Origin: Candidatus Heimdallarchaeota archaeon
GTDB lineage: Archaea > Asgardarchaeota > Heimdallarchaeia > JABLTI01
NCBI GenBank assembly: GCA_030614005.1
Contig: JAUWKS010000013.1
Coordinates: 1 to 38,336 of the forward strand
Direction: 5' to 3'
Length of the DNA stretch: 38,336 nucleotides
In this document: positions 16,768 to 24,251 of the stretch, one piece after another
Position numbering within the stretch: the first letter of the stretch is position 1
Layout: each line of letters starts with the position of its first letter
Position numbers and translations under genes: made by a program
The notes under the pieces: model-generated
What the model was told of the DNA's origin: nothing
The model's database searches: none
What the model saw: the letters and a program-made list of their open reading frames with translations, nothing else

Positions 16768-17133
16768 TAATATCTTCCACCAATGATTTGTATTTCAAGA
16801 TTATGAAGATAATACTAACAAAAGATTTCAAGTTCTAGTACTATTAAAATGATTTGCCTAGTGATATAATTCTATTAGTCTACAAGTGATTTTACTTTAT
16901 TTTCTAAGATACTACAGCCAAAATCATCTTAGAAAGTTAATTCCTCACATAAAAATAATTACTCACATAAATAGATATATTTAAAACGTTTGTTTTACCA
17001 AAGGGAATTAATAAATAAGAATAGCTTATCAAAAATATTCTCAATAGAAGATACATTAAAATAACACTTGATAAGAAAATTCAAACCTAACAGAAAAAAA
17101 ACTCGTTGAATGAAATAGGAGTAAGAAACAACT
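16768..17133. promoter_or_regulatory. grpE-dnaK control region with inverted and direct repeats
   Basis: These 366 bases contain no gene. A perfect 10-base inverted repeat, TTTCTAAGAT at 16901-16910 and ATCTTAGAAA at 16926-16935, is followed by a direct repeat, CTCACATAAA at 16944-16953 and 16962-16971, 18 bases apart. A TATA-like TATATTTAAAA then lies at 16976-16986. Placed just upstream of a TATA box, the direct repeat could be a BRE or activator/repressor site for heat-shock control; that is inference. If transcription starts about 25 bases after the TATA, the leader would be long, about 125 bases. An AGGAG site precedes the grpE ATG. Confidence 0.5.
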
Positions 17134-17838
17134 ATGAATGGTTCAAATAAGAATAAGAAACAAAAAATTAATGAAACCAATGATTCAAAGGAAGAACCAA
17201 TTACTACAAATGACAATGAATTAGAAGATCCTTCAAGAATTCAAGAAATTTTGAAAAAAATCGACGAAACTCCTAAAGCAAAAAAACTCCTCAAAGAATT
17301 TGATGGACAATTCAAAGATATTAGTATCAAAGATATATTAGAAACAGATGACAAACTTCAGGAAGAAATTCTGAAGGTTAAAAAAGAACGAAAAGAATAC
17401 TTAGACTCACTTCAAAGATTCAAAGCTGATTTTGAGAACTATAAAAAACGTGCTCAGAAACAAGAAGAAAGTAATATTCGGTATTCATCTGATCGAATAC
17501 TTTCCAAAGTCTTTGAACCTATAGATGACTTAAGCAGAATTATTGATTTTGCAATAAAAAACAAAGAGAATAAAGTACCGTTGGATGGATTAGAAATGAC
17601 CTACAAAAAATTAGTAAAAATCTTGGAAGAAGAAGGTGTTTCAATTATTAATCCTCAACCCGGTGATATTTTTGATCCAAAGTACCACGAAGCAATTTGT
17701 GTTGACAATTCTGATAGGTTCCGTGCAAATGAAATCGTTCAGCAATTTGAAAAGGGCTATAAAATAAAGGATCGAGTTATTCGAGCATCTAAAGTTATGG
17801 TCTCTTCAGAAGAAAAGAACGAAAAAAACAACGATTAA
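17134..17838 (+). CDS. grpE: GrpE nucleotide exchange factor
   Basis: GrpE releases ADP from DnaK so that a new ATP can bind. The 234-residue protein has a long charged N-terminus, a coiled-coil region ([20 protein letters not shown] then [19 protein letters not shown]) and the C-terminal beta domain with ISIINPQ-like and HEAICVD-type segments ([21 protein letters not shown] near 168-188). Homodimerisation through the coil is expected. It sits 28 bases before dnaK in the common grpE-dnaK order, so the two are co-transcribed. No dnaJ is visible in the window. It belongs to the chaperone set of bacterial origin that many mesophilic archaea share. Confidence 0.95.
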   Translation: MNGSNKNKKQKINETNDSKEEPITTNDNELEDPSRIQEILKKIDETPKAKKLLKEFDGQFKDISIKDILETDDKLQEEILKVKKERKEYLDSLQRFKADFENYKKRAQKQEESNIRYSSDRILSKVFEPIDDLSRIIDFAIKNKENKVPLDGLEMTYKKLVKILEEEGVSIINPQPGDIFDPKYHEAICVDNSDRFRANEIVQQFEKGYKIKDRVIRASKVMVSSEEKNEKNND

Positions 17839-17866
17839 AATAAAGGTAAAAAATGGTGAAAATAAA

Positions 17867-19747
17867 ATGGCAAAAGCTATAGGTATAGATTTAGGAACAA
17901 CAAATTCCGCAATTGCATTTATGGAAGGAGGTAATCCAACTATCATTCCAAATGCAGAAGGAGGAAGAATCACTCCCTCTATTGTAACAATTACAAAAGA
18001 CGGAGAACATATAGTAGGGGACATTGCAAAGCGGCAAGCAATCTCCAAACCTGAGAGAACAATTCGTTCAATAAAAAGAAAGATGGGTTCTACTCATAAA
18101 GTAACTATTGATAACAAATCTTACACTCCACAAGAAATCTCGGCAATGATTTTACGTAAATTGAAGAAAGATGCCGAAGATTATCTTGGTGAGGAAATAA
18201 AAGAGGCAGTTATTACTTGTCCAGCATACTTTACAGATAGTCAAAGGCAAGCTACTAAAGATGCCGGAAAAATCGCTGGTCTCGAAGTTTTAAGAATCAT
18301 TAACGAACCAACATCAGCATGCTTGGCGTACGGTGTTGGAAAGAATAAAGAAGAAACTATACTCGTTTTTGATCTTGGTGGTGGAACATTTGATGTTTCA
18401 ATTCTTGAAACTGCTGAAGGGCTTTTTGAAGTAAAAGCAACCAGTGGAAACACCCTCCTAGGTGGAGATGATTTTGATGATCGGATTATGGAAACAGTAT
18501 TTGATTATTTCAAAAAAGAAGCAGGAGTTGATTTGAAAAAAGATGCTTCTGCTGTTCAAAGAGTAAAAGAAGGTTCTGAAAAAGCTAAAATTGAGCTTTC
18601 CAATAAGCAAAGGGCAACAATTGATATTCCTTTCATTACTGTAGACAAAGCTGGTAAACCAAAGAATCTCAACTATGAAATTACAAGGGCACAATTCCAA
18701 GGAATGACTGCAGACTTAGTAGAAAAAACCATGGGACCAACTCGTCAAGCATTAAAGGATTCCAAGAAAAAACCAGCAGATATTGACAAAGTTCTGCTTG
18801 TAGGTGGAGCTACAAGAATGCCAGCAATTAGAGATGCAATCGCTAAAATGTTTGGCGAAGAGAAAATCTACAAAGGAATTAATCCTGATGAATGTGTTGC
18901 TGTAGGTGCAGCAATTCAAGCTGGTATCATTAAAGGAGATGTAAAAGATGTTTTGCTTTTAGATGTAACTCCATTAACCTTAGGAATTGAAACCTTAGGA
19001 CAAGTATACACACCAATGGTTGATAGAAATACTACTATCCCTACAAGTAAGAGTCAAATTTTCTCAACAGCAAGCGAAAATCAACCTAGTGTTGAAATTC
19101 ATGTCCTACAGGGAGAACGAAAATTCTCCAAGGACAACAAAACGTTGGGAAGATTCCAATTAATAGGTATACCCCCTGCTCCAAGAGGAGTTCCACAAAT
19201 CGAAGTAACTTTTGATATAGATGTCAATGGAATTGTTTCAGTTAAAGCAAAAGATATGGGTACTGGAAACGAACAAAAGGTAACAGTAACTTCTCCAAGT
19301 GGAATTCATAAGGAAGATATTGAACGTATGGTTAAAGACGCAGAACAATATGAAGCTGAAGACCAAAAACGATTAGATGAAGTGCAATTAAAGAACGAAG
19401 CTGATGCTCTTGTCTATGGTGTAGATAAAACGCTCAAAGACTTAGAAGGAAAAATCAGTGAAGATGAAGTGAGTCAAATCAAAGAAAAACAAGAAGAATT
19501 GAGGCAAGCACTAACCACTGATAACAGCGATCAAATTAAACAAAAGAAAGATGCTTTAATGGAAACATTGAATGAAATCGTTTCAAAAGTTTACCAACAA
19601 GCTGGCGGACAACCAGGAGCAGCTGGATTTGACCCAAGTCAATTTGCTGAAGGTGCAGGTGCATCCTTTGCTCCTCCAGGCACGTCTGCAGAACCTGAAC
19701 ATGTTGTTGACGTTGATTACGAAGTTACAGATGATGAAGACGAATAA
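17867..19747 (+). CDS. dnaK: Molecular chaperone DnaK (Hsp70)
   Basis: DnaK is the ATP-driven Hsp70 chaperone. The 626-residue protein has the ATPase motifs [17 protein letters not shown] at the N-terminus, [14 protein letters not shown] and [13 protein letters not shown], and the conserved linker [17 protein letters not shown] near 361-374. A substrate-binding domain and helical lid follow, with an acidic tail ending in EVTDDEDE. After RKMGSTH the N-terminal quadrant runs straight to the [11 protein letters not shown] segment. It lacks the roughly 24-residue insert of proteobacterial and eukaryotic Hsp70s, as do Gram-positive and archaeal DnaKs. A GGTGA site at 17855-17859 precedes the ATG by seven bases. 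The gene ends with a hairpin terminator. Confidence 0.97.
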   Translation: MAKAIGIDLGTTNSAIAFMEGGNPTIIPNAEGGRITPSIVTITKDGEHIVGDIAKRQAISKPERTIRSIKRKMGSTHKVTIDNKSYTPQEISAMILRKLKKDAEDYLGEEIKEAVITCPAYFTDSQRQATKDAGKIAGLEVLRIINEPTSACLAYGVGKNKEETILVFDLGGGTFDVSILETAEGLFEVKATSGNTLLGGDDFDDRIMETVFDYFKKEAGVDLKKDASAVQRVKEGSEKAKIELSNKQRATIDIPFITVDKAGKPKNLNYEITRAQFQGMTADLVEKTMGPTRQALKDSKKKPADIDKVLLVGGATRMPAIRDAIAKMFGEEKIYKGINPDECVAVGAAIQAGIIKGDVKDVLLLDVTPLTLGIETLGQVYTPMVDRNTTIPTSKSQIFSTASENQPSVEIHVLQGERKFSKDNKTLGRFQLIGIPPAPRGVPQIEVTFDIDVNGIVSVKAKDMGTGNEQKVTVTSPSGIHKEDIERMVKDAEQYEAEDQKRLDEVQLKNEADALVYGVDKTLKDLEGKISEDEVSQIKEKQEELRQALTTDNSDQIKQKKDALMETLNEIVSKVYQQAGGQPGAAGFDPSQFAEGAGASFAPPGTSAEPEHVVDVDYEVTDDEDE

Positions 19748-19756
19748 AAATAACTT

Positions 19757-19797
19757 TGGAAGTAGAACTACTTCCATCCTACTCTTTTTTTTTATTA
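19757..19797 (+). terminator. Hairpin terminator after dnaK
   Basis: Ten bases after the dnaK stop a perfect 8-base stem, TGGAAGTA (19757-19764) and TACTTCCA (19769-19776), closes a four-base loop (GAAC). A short spacer and a run of nine T's follow. This is a textbook intrinsic terminator shape and lies between dnaK and the converging pyrK. Confidence 0.75.
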
Positions 19798-19841
19798 TAG
19801 TATTTTCTAAAAGATTTCTATTGTAACTGTTTAAAATGAAA

Positions 19842-20696
19842 TTACAATGGAACTTTCTTGCCGTATTTATCGCGACCAAATTTACCGAAATCCGATACTT
19901 TTTGAAGTTGATCTTGGTTCAATACTGGTCCATCTATACATAACCGTAGACCAAGAGGATCTACAGTGCATTGCCCACATAGTCCTATAGCACATTTGAA
20001 ATAACGATCGGCTAAACAGGCTTGAAATGGGATGTGTTTTGTTTCTGTAATTTTAAATGCAGAATACATCATTAGTTCTGGACCACAAGAGTAAACGTGA
20101 TCGTATATTGCTCCTTCTTCAAAACTTGATTCAAAACAATTTGTAGAAAACCCTTCATATCCAAATGAACCATCATCTGTGCTTGGTTTGTAGATAAAGT
20201 TAGCATTTTTGTTTTCTAATTTTTCAAAATATTTTTTGTAAGCTAGTTCTTCTACAGCTCTTGCACCATGGAATAAAGTTACTTTTAGCTTCTTACTAAG
20301 AGCATCTTCAACAAGAAATTTGGTTGGTGCTATTCCTGTGCCACCTCCAATAATGGCCACTTTTTTGCCCTTTAGAGTGAAACCCTTGCCATATGGTCCT
20401 CGTATTCCTAAAAGATCTCCCTTTTTTAATCTATGAATTGCTTCTGTAGCTTTGCCTATTTTTGCTACAGCAAAAGATAAGGTTCCTTTATCAGGTTTAC
20501 AACTAGCAATTCCCATTGGTTTTTCATCAACGTTATATAACCATAGCATTGCAAATTGTCCGGGAGAAGCGAATTTAGCTATTTCAGGGATAGTTAAAGT
20601 GATTGACTTTATTGGTACTCGACAATCATTTGGTGTAAGATTAGTAATTTCATCAATAGGAACCACTTTCAATGTTCCAAGTTTCTGTATTGTCAT
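19842..20696 (-). CDS. pyrK: Dihydroorotate dehydrogenase electron transfer subunit (PyrK)
   Basis: PyrK carries FAD and a [2Fe-2S] cluster and passes electrons from the PyrD FMN to NAD. The 284-residue protein has the ferredoxin-reductase layout: a beta-barrel FAD part with the PGQFAMLWL block, a nucleotide-binding part with VAIIGGGTGIAPTKFLVE, a YSCGPELMM motif, and a C-terminal cluster CAIGLCGQC with a fourth Cys nine residues further on (C-x4-C-x2-C-x9-C). The ATG at 20696 follows GGGAGA, so I prefer it to the TTG at 20711. It lies 16 bases behind the pyrD stop, giving a pyrD-pyrK operon. Confidence 0.93.
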   Translation of the reverse strand: MTIQKLGTLKVVPIDEITNLTPNDCRVPIKSITLTIPEIAKFASPGQFAMLWLYNVDEKPMGIASCKPDKGTLSFAVAKIGKATEAIHRLKKGDLLGIRGPYGKGFTLKGKKVAIIGGGTGIAPTKFLVEDALSKKLKVTLFHGARAVEELAYKKYFEKLENKNANFIYKPSTDDGSFGYEGFSTNCFESSFEEGAIYDHVYSCGPELMMYSAFKITETKHIPFQACLADRYFKCAIGLCGQCTVDPLGLRLCIDGPVLNQDQLQKVSDFGKFGRDKYGKKVPL

Positions 20697-20712
20697 CTTT
20701 TTTTCTCCCAAA

Positions 20713-21642
20713 CTAATCTGTATGTGCTAATCCTATTAAATCTGAAGCTATCTTGAACCCTTCAGTTTTCAAATATTGTTGTAATCCTTCTGCTAAATCA
20801 TTGAATATTGATATTTTCAACGGATCTTGACAATATGCCAATGCTGTTCCTATTTGAACAGCTGATGCACCAGCTAACATAAACTCAACAACATCTTCCC
20901 ACTTTGAAACTCCGCCTACGCCAACAATGGGTATTTTATCTCCGAAAGCAGAATAAAGGTCATAGATACATTTTACCGCAATAGGTTTCACTGCCGTACC
21001 CGATAATCCTCCAAATTTATTAGCAAGGATTGGTTTTCGGTAATTAATATCAATAGCCATCGCTCGTACAGTATTGATAACAACTAATGCATCTGCCCCA
21101 CCATCAATTGCTGCCTGAGCAGGTATTGTAAGATCAGTTAAATTAGGAGAAATTTTCACCAAGATTGGTTTTGAAATTGCTTTTTTGACTTGTTGAGTAA
21201 TTTCCTTAACTAGATCTGGATCTTGACCAATAATTGCACCATAACGACCTCCATGTGGGCATGATATATTTAACTCATAGGCATCTGGTTTTCCTTTGGA
21301 AAGTGTTTTTGCTACATGAACAAATTCATTCACTGATTCTCCAAAAATGCTCGCTATTATTGGTACATTAGTTCGGTTCTTTGTTTCTTTAATCTCCTTA
21401 TAGAAGACATCGCAACCAGGATTTGGTAATCCCATCGCATTTATTAGTGAACCATTTCCTAATTCTATAACAGTTGGATTTGGATAACCTGATTTTGGTT
21501 CCGGACCAATAGATTTGGTAACGATTGCTCCACAACCCATTTCAGCAATACGAGTCATTATTGATGCTGTGACACCAAGGACACCTGAAGCAAGCATAAA
21601 TGGGTTGTTCATTTTTAATCCGCAAAGATTTGTCTCAATCAA
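20713..21642 (-). CDS. pyrD: Dihydroorotate dehydrogenase catalytic subunit (class 1B PyrD)
   Basis: This enzyme oxidises dihydroorotate to orotate in pyrimidine synthesis. The 309-residue TIM barrel shows FMLASGVLG near the start, LINAMGLPNPG at about 66-76, the active-site strand YELNISCPHGGRYGA with C128 (Cys as base is typical of class 1), and the phosphate-binding IVGVGGV and AVQIGTALAY near the C-terminus. Class 1B is supported by the pyrK gene directly downstream. The start is TTG at 21642, backed by GGAGA nine bases upstream; the first ATG would cut ten residues off the first strand. Together with UMP kinase in this window it indicates a complete late pyrimidine route. Confidence 0.93.
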   Translation of the reverse strand: MIETNLCGLKMNNPFMLASGVLGVTASIMTRIAEMGCGAIVTKSIGPEPKSGYPNPTVIELGNGSLINAMGLPNPGCDVFYKEIKETKNRTNVPIIASIFGESVNEFVHVAKTLSKGKPDAYELNISCPHGGRYGAIIGQDPDLVKEITQQVKKAISKPILVKISPNLTDLTIPAQAAIDGGADALVVINTVRAMAIDINYRKPILANKFGGLSGTAVKPIAVKCIYDLYSAFGDKIPIVGVGGVSKWEDVVEFMLAGASAVQIGTALAYCQDPLKISIFNDLAEGLQQYLKTEGFKIASDLIGLAHTD

Positions 21643-21721
21643 GCTGAAGATTCTCCTCTATAATCATTCAACTAGTTGATTTCAAAAATCTTTGGATGTT
21701 GAATAACCTTAGAGCTGAAAA

Positions 21722-21774
21722 ATCGAAAAAGAGAAAAGGAATACTTGGAATGAATTAATAAATTGTATTCCAAG
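21722..21774 (-). terminator. Hairpin terminator after the MBL remnant
   Basis: On the minus strand the stem CTTGGAAT and ATTCCAAG (plus-strand positions 21744-21751 and 21767-21774, a 15-base loop) straddles the stop codon of the small gene above it. It is followed by T-rich DNA. It would end minus-strand transcription before pyrD. Confidence 0.5.
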
Positions 21775-21991
21775 CATAGATATTATCATAAAAGGAGTTC
21801 ATATTGGCAAAGCTAACAAGACCAATATAACCATGAGTAAGAAAAATTGCTTGTGATTTGTCTGCAAATTTATTAATCGTTTCTTTTTCAGATAGTAAAG
21901 CGGGATTCATAGGGTAAAAGGGATCAATAAGGATTCCGTGTTCAGCATCAGAGATATGAAATCCTGCTGTACCTAACCAAGTGATATTCAT
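21755..21991 (-). pseudogene. Truncated metallo-beta-lactamase-fold remnant
   Basis: The first 55 residues (MNITWLGTAGFHISDAEHGI, then LIDPFYPMNP and AIFLTHG) match the start of an MBL-fold hydrolase of the UPF0173 kind. Where the metal motif HxHxDH should follow, the frame reads THGYIGLVSFANM and stops after 78 residues. Most of the domain and every metal ligand beyond the first His are missing. A hairpin sits at its end and pyrD begins about 110 bases on, so no remainder is present downstream. I read it as a degraded gene fragment. A short expressed protein of new function is possible but unlikely. Confidence 0.55.
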
Positions 21992-22268
21992 AATGCTCGC
22001 CTACAAATTTTGTTTAAAAATTATTTCTTCTCTGCCTTTTTATTTTTTTTATCATTGAAATAGAGTAGCGTAATTCTTCATATGGTTGGTTCGATTAGAA
22101 TCTGGGTGTGCGAAAAGAGCAGCTATGAATAAACTTAATCTATAATTAAAAACGCTTTAGATTGATTTTTTTCTATGAGATATTGATTAACATCACAGAA
22201 AAAACTCTTAAAATAACAATAAATTTAATTCAAACATCTATTAAAAAAAACAGGAATAAAAAAAAGAT

Positions 22269-22502
22269 TTATCCGCCCTCTGTACGGGCGATTAGATATA
22301 CTTTCTCATAATCGGTGATTCCGACTTCTTCAAATGTTTCGTTATCATCAAGTTGTCTTCCACGGAAAACAACTATTACCGCGCTAGCTGGAATTCTCTT
22401 CTGCCGTGATATTTCCCTTTTCAATTCAGCAATAGTTGAATTAGGTTTCACTTCACAATCGATTACTCCTCCACCAATCGCGGATACAACTCTTACAATC
22501 AT
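22269..22502 (-). CDS. Ubiquitin-like protein ending in Gly-Gly
   Basis: The 77-residue protein is the size of ubiquitin and ends exactly in G76-G77 (sequence end ARTEGG), so no processing is needed to expose the conjugation tail. The beta-grasp pattern is clear: TIAELKREISRQKRIPASAV for the helix and turn, then VVFRGRQLDDNETFEEVGI and YEKVYLIAR. By my eye alignment to ubiquitin, K27 is kept as K28. K48 becomes R49, K63 becomes D64 and I44 becomes V45, while R72 is kept as R73. It could be a protein modifier or a SAMP/Urm1-type sulfur carrier. No E1, E2, RING or JAMM gene is nearby. A GGTGA site precedes the ATG. Confidence 0.85.
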   Translation of the reverse strand: MIVRVVSAIGGGVIDCEVKPNSTIAELKREISRQKRIPASAVIVVFRGRQLDDNETFEEVGITDYEKVYLIARTEGG

Positions 22503-22535
22503 CTTGATTTTTCACCTTAGATTTAGTTTTACATT

Positions 22536-22610
22536 AACTGTATAGATTTTATCTCTACTACAGTTTGAGCTAATATACAATATAAACCATTTCAAATGGA
22601 ACATTAGCTC
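22536..22610 (-). promoter_or_regulatory. Promoter region of the ubiquitin-like gene with nested dyads
   Basis: Reading the plus strand, two sets of perfect dyads lie upstream of the gene. AACTGTA (22536-22542) pairs with TACAGTT (22559-22565). GAGCTAAT (22567-22574) pairs with ATTAGCTC (22603-22610). Inside the latter, CCATTT (22587-22592) and AAATGG (22594-22599) form another. The minus-strand TATA-like TTTATATT is at 22579-22586, between the arms of the second dyad. The predicted transcription start, about 25 bases on, falls in the first dyad. It could be an operator, or the outer stem could be the end of the larB transcript. Confidence 0.5.
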
Positions 22611-22621
22611 TTCTCACCTAT

Positions 22622-23383
22622 TTATTCAATTACTATTGCTTTTTGCTTATTTATTAAAGCTCCCATTAATCCCCCACCGAAGCCATTATCAATATTTACT
22701 ACTGCAACATTTGGTGCACAGCTGTTTAACATGGTTAGCATAGCAGAAATCCCTTTCATATTTGCCCCATAACCTACAGATGTTGGAACAGCGATGACAG
22801 GGCAAGCAGCAAGCCCGGCAACAACAGAAGGAAGCGCACCTTCCATACCAGCTATTGCTACAATAGCATTCGCAGAGAAAATTTTATCACGGTAATGAAG
22901 CAAACGATGAATACCAGCAACTCCGGCATCATAGATTCGAGTAATATTTGCGCCCATTATTTCGGCTGTTAAAGCAGCTTCTTCCGCAACAGGAATATCT
23001 GCTGTACCACCGCAAATAATCAATAAAGAACCAACCTTTTTTCTTTGGATTCTATCAAGATAAATGATTCTTGCTTGGGGGCAAAATTGTAAGTTTTTAT
23101 CAACCTTTTTCAATTCGTTGTAAATTTCTTCAGTTGCTCGGGTTAATAGGATATTCTCATTTCGTTCGCTAAGAGAAGCGTATATACCCTTGATTTGTTC
23201 TAATGTTTTACCTGGACAATAAACCACTTCTGGAAAACCTTTCCTTAAAGCTCGATGATGATCTACTTTTGCATAACCAAGGTCTTCAAAAGGGAGATCT
23301 TTGAGTTTAGCTACTACAGTATCAAGAGAAACGCGATTTTCTTTATATTCTTCCAGTAATTTCTTTAGTTTATTTTGATCCAT
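22622..23383 (-). CDS. larB: Nickel-pincer cofactor biosynthesis protein LarB
   Basis: LarB carboxylates and hydrolyses nicotinic acid adenine dinucleotide to make pyridinium-3,5-dicarboxylate mononucleotide, the first step to the nickel-pincer nucleotide of lactate racemase-type enzymes. The 253-residue protein has the PurE-like C-terminal domain from about 120, with IICGGTADIPVAEEA, YDAGVAGIHRLL, AGMEGALPSVVAGL, and the strongly conserved PTSVGYG followed later by LNSCAPNVAVVNIDNGFGGG. The N-terminal half (LRKGFPEVVYCPGKT) is also typical. GGTGA lies seven bases before the ATG. It follows larE by 41 bases on the same strand. Confidence 0.93.
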   Translation of the reverse strand: MDQNKLKKLLEEYKENRVSLDTVVAKLKDLPFEDLGYAKVDHHRALRKGFPEVVYCPGKTLEQIKGIYASLSERNENILLTRATEEIYNELKKVDKNLQFCPQARIIYLDRIQRKKVGSLLIICGGTADIPVAEEAALTAEIMGANITRIYDAGVAGIHRLLHYRDKIFSANAIVAIAGMEGALPSVVAGLAACPVIAVPTSVGYGANMKGISAMLTMLNSCAPNVAVVNIDNGFGGGLMGALINKQKAIVIE

Positions 23384-23424
23384 AATTTTTTCACCTTGAA
23401 TGTAATTTTCAGACCAGATTGTAT

Positions 23425-24228
23425 CTACTTCTGAGTTTTATTCATTGAACCTTTCTTGTATCCATTTAAATCCAATGTTGCATAATCGAAACCAATTTCT
23501 TTAAATCTAGTCATTATTTTTTCAGCATTTTCAACAAGTATTGGAAAATCAGCGGGGGATACTTCAACTCGAGCAAGTAATCCATGAACTCGGACACGAA
23601 GTCGAAGAATATTTAATTCCTTCAAATATTCTTCTGCTTGATAAACCATAGCTAACTTCTCTTTCGTTATTTTCTCTCCAAAGAAAAAGCGTGTAGCTAA
23701 ACAAGGAGATGAGGGTTTATCCCAGCAGGCTAGACCAAGCTGTTTTGAAAACAACCTGATTTCTTCTTTCGTTAGCTGGGCATCGATTAAGGGACTTTTA
23801 ACAGAGTATTCTTGAACTGCCTGATAACCAGGACGATAATCATCTAAATCATCGAAATTAGAACCTTCAATGAGTTGTCCAGAGATTTTGTGTGTTTTGC
23901 AATATTGTTGTATAGCTTCTATTGTACCTTTCTTACAAATATAGCATCTATCTGGAGGATTGTCTTCAAACCAGGAATAATCCATTTCTGAAGTATCAAT
24001 AATCAAATGTTTTATTCCAATATCTTTTGCAAGAAGTTTTGCTTCTTCGAGTTCATGACTTGGAAATTGGGGTGTATCTAGCGTCAGAGCAATTGCTTTA
24101 TCGCCTAACACATTAAAAACAACTTGAGCTAAAAAAGTACTATCGACCCCTCCAGAGAAGGCAATTACTACCTCTTTCATTTCTGCAAGGATCAAATCTA
24201 ATTCTTCTATTTTATTTCTTTTATTCAT
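23425..24228 (-). CDS. larE: ATP-dependent sacrificial sulfur transferase LarE
   Basis: LarE adenylates the LarB product and inserts sulfur, in the best known case from its own Cys, leaving dehydroalanine. The 267-residue protein has the PP-loop AFSGGVDSTF at 23-32 and the KPSSPCLATRF block with Cys at residue 176. That is the same position and context as the sacrificial Cys of the Lactiplantibacillus enzyme. An additional CYIC pair lies at 95-98. The rest of the family pattern (EGSNFDDLDDYRPG and the C-terminal RVRVHGLLARVEV) is present. Gene order larE-larB with small gaps indicates an operon. LarC, the nickel insertase, is not in the window. Confidence 0.93.
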   Translation of the reverse strand: MNKRNKIEELDLILAEMKEVVIAFSGGVDSTFLAQVVFNVLGDKAIALTLDTPQFPSHELEEAKLLAKDIGIKHLIIDTSEMDYSWFEDNPPDRCYICKKGTIEAIQQYCKTHKISGQLIEGSNFDDLDDYRPGYQAVQEYSVKSPLIDAQLTKEEIRLFSKQLGLACWDKPSSPCLATRFFFGEKITKEKLAMVYQAEEYLKELNILRLRVRVHGLLARVEVSPADFPILVENAEKIMTRFKEIGFDYATLDLNGYKKGSMNKTQK

Positions 24229-24251
24229 GATGTATCATTCAACAGGTTATT

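Noticed and set aside
22080..22130. GGTTCGATTAGAATC resembling a tRNA T-arm
   Set aside because: No acceptor stem, D-arm or anticodon arm can be placed around it.
22315..22545. Plus-strand frame over the ubiquitin-like gene
   Set aside because: The minus strand encodes a clear beta-grasp protein with a good ribosome binding site; the opposite frame is a shadow.
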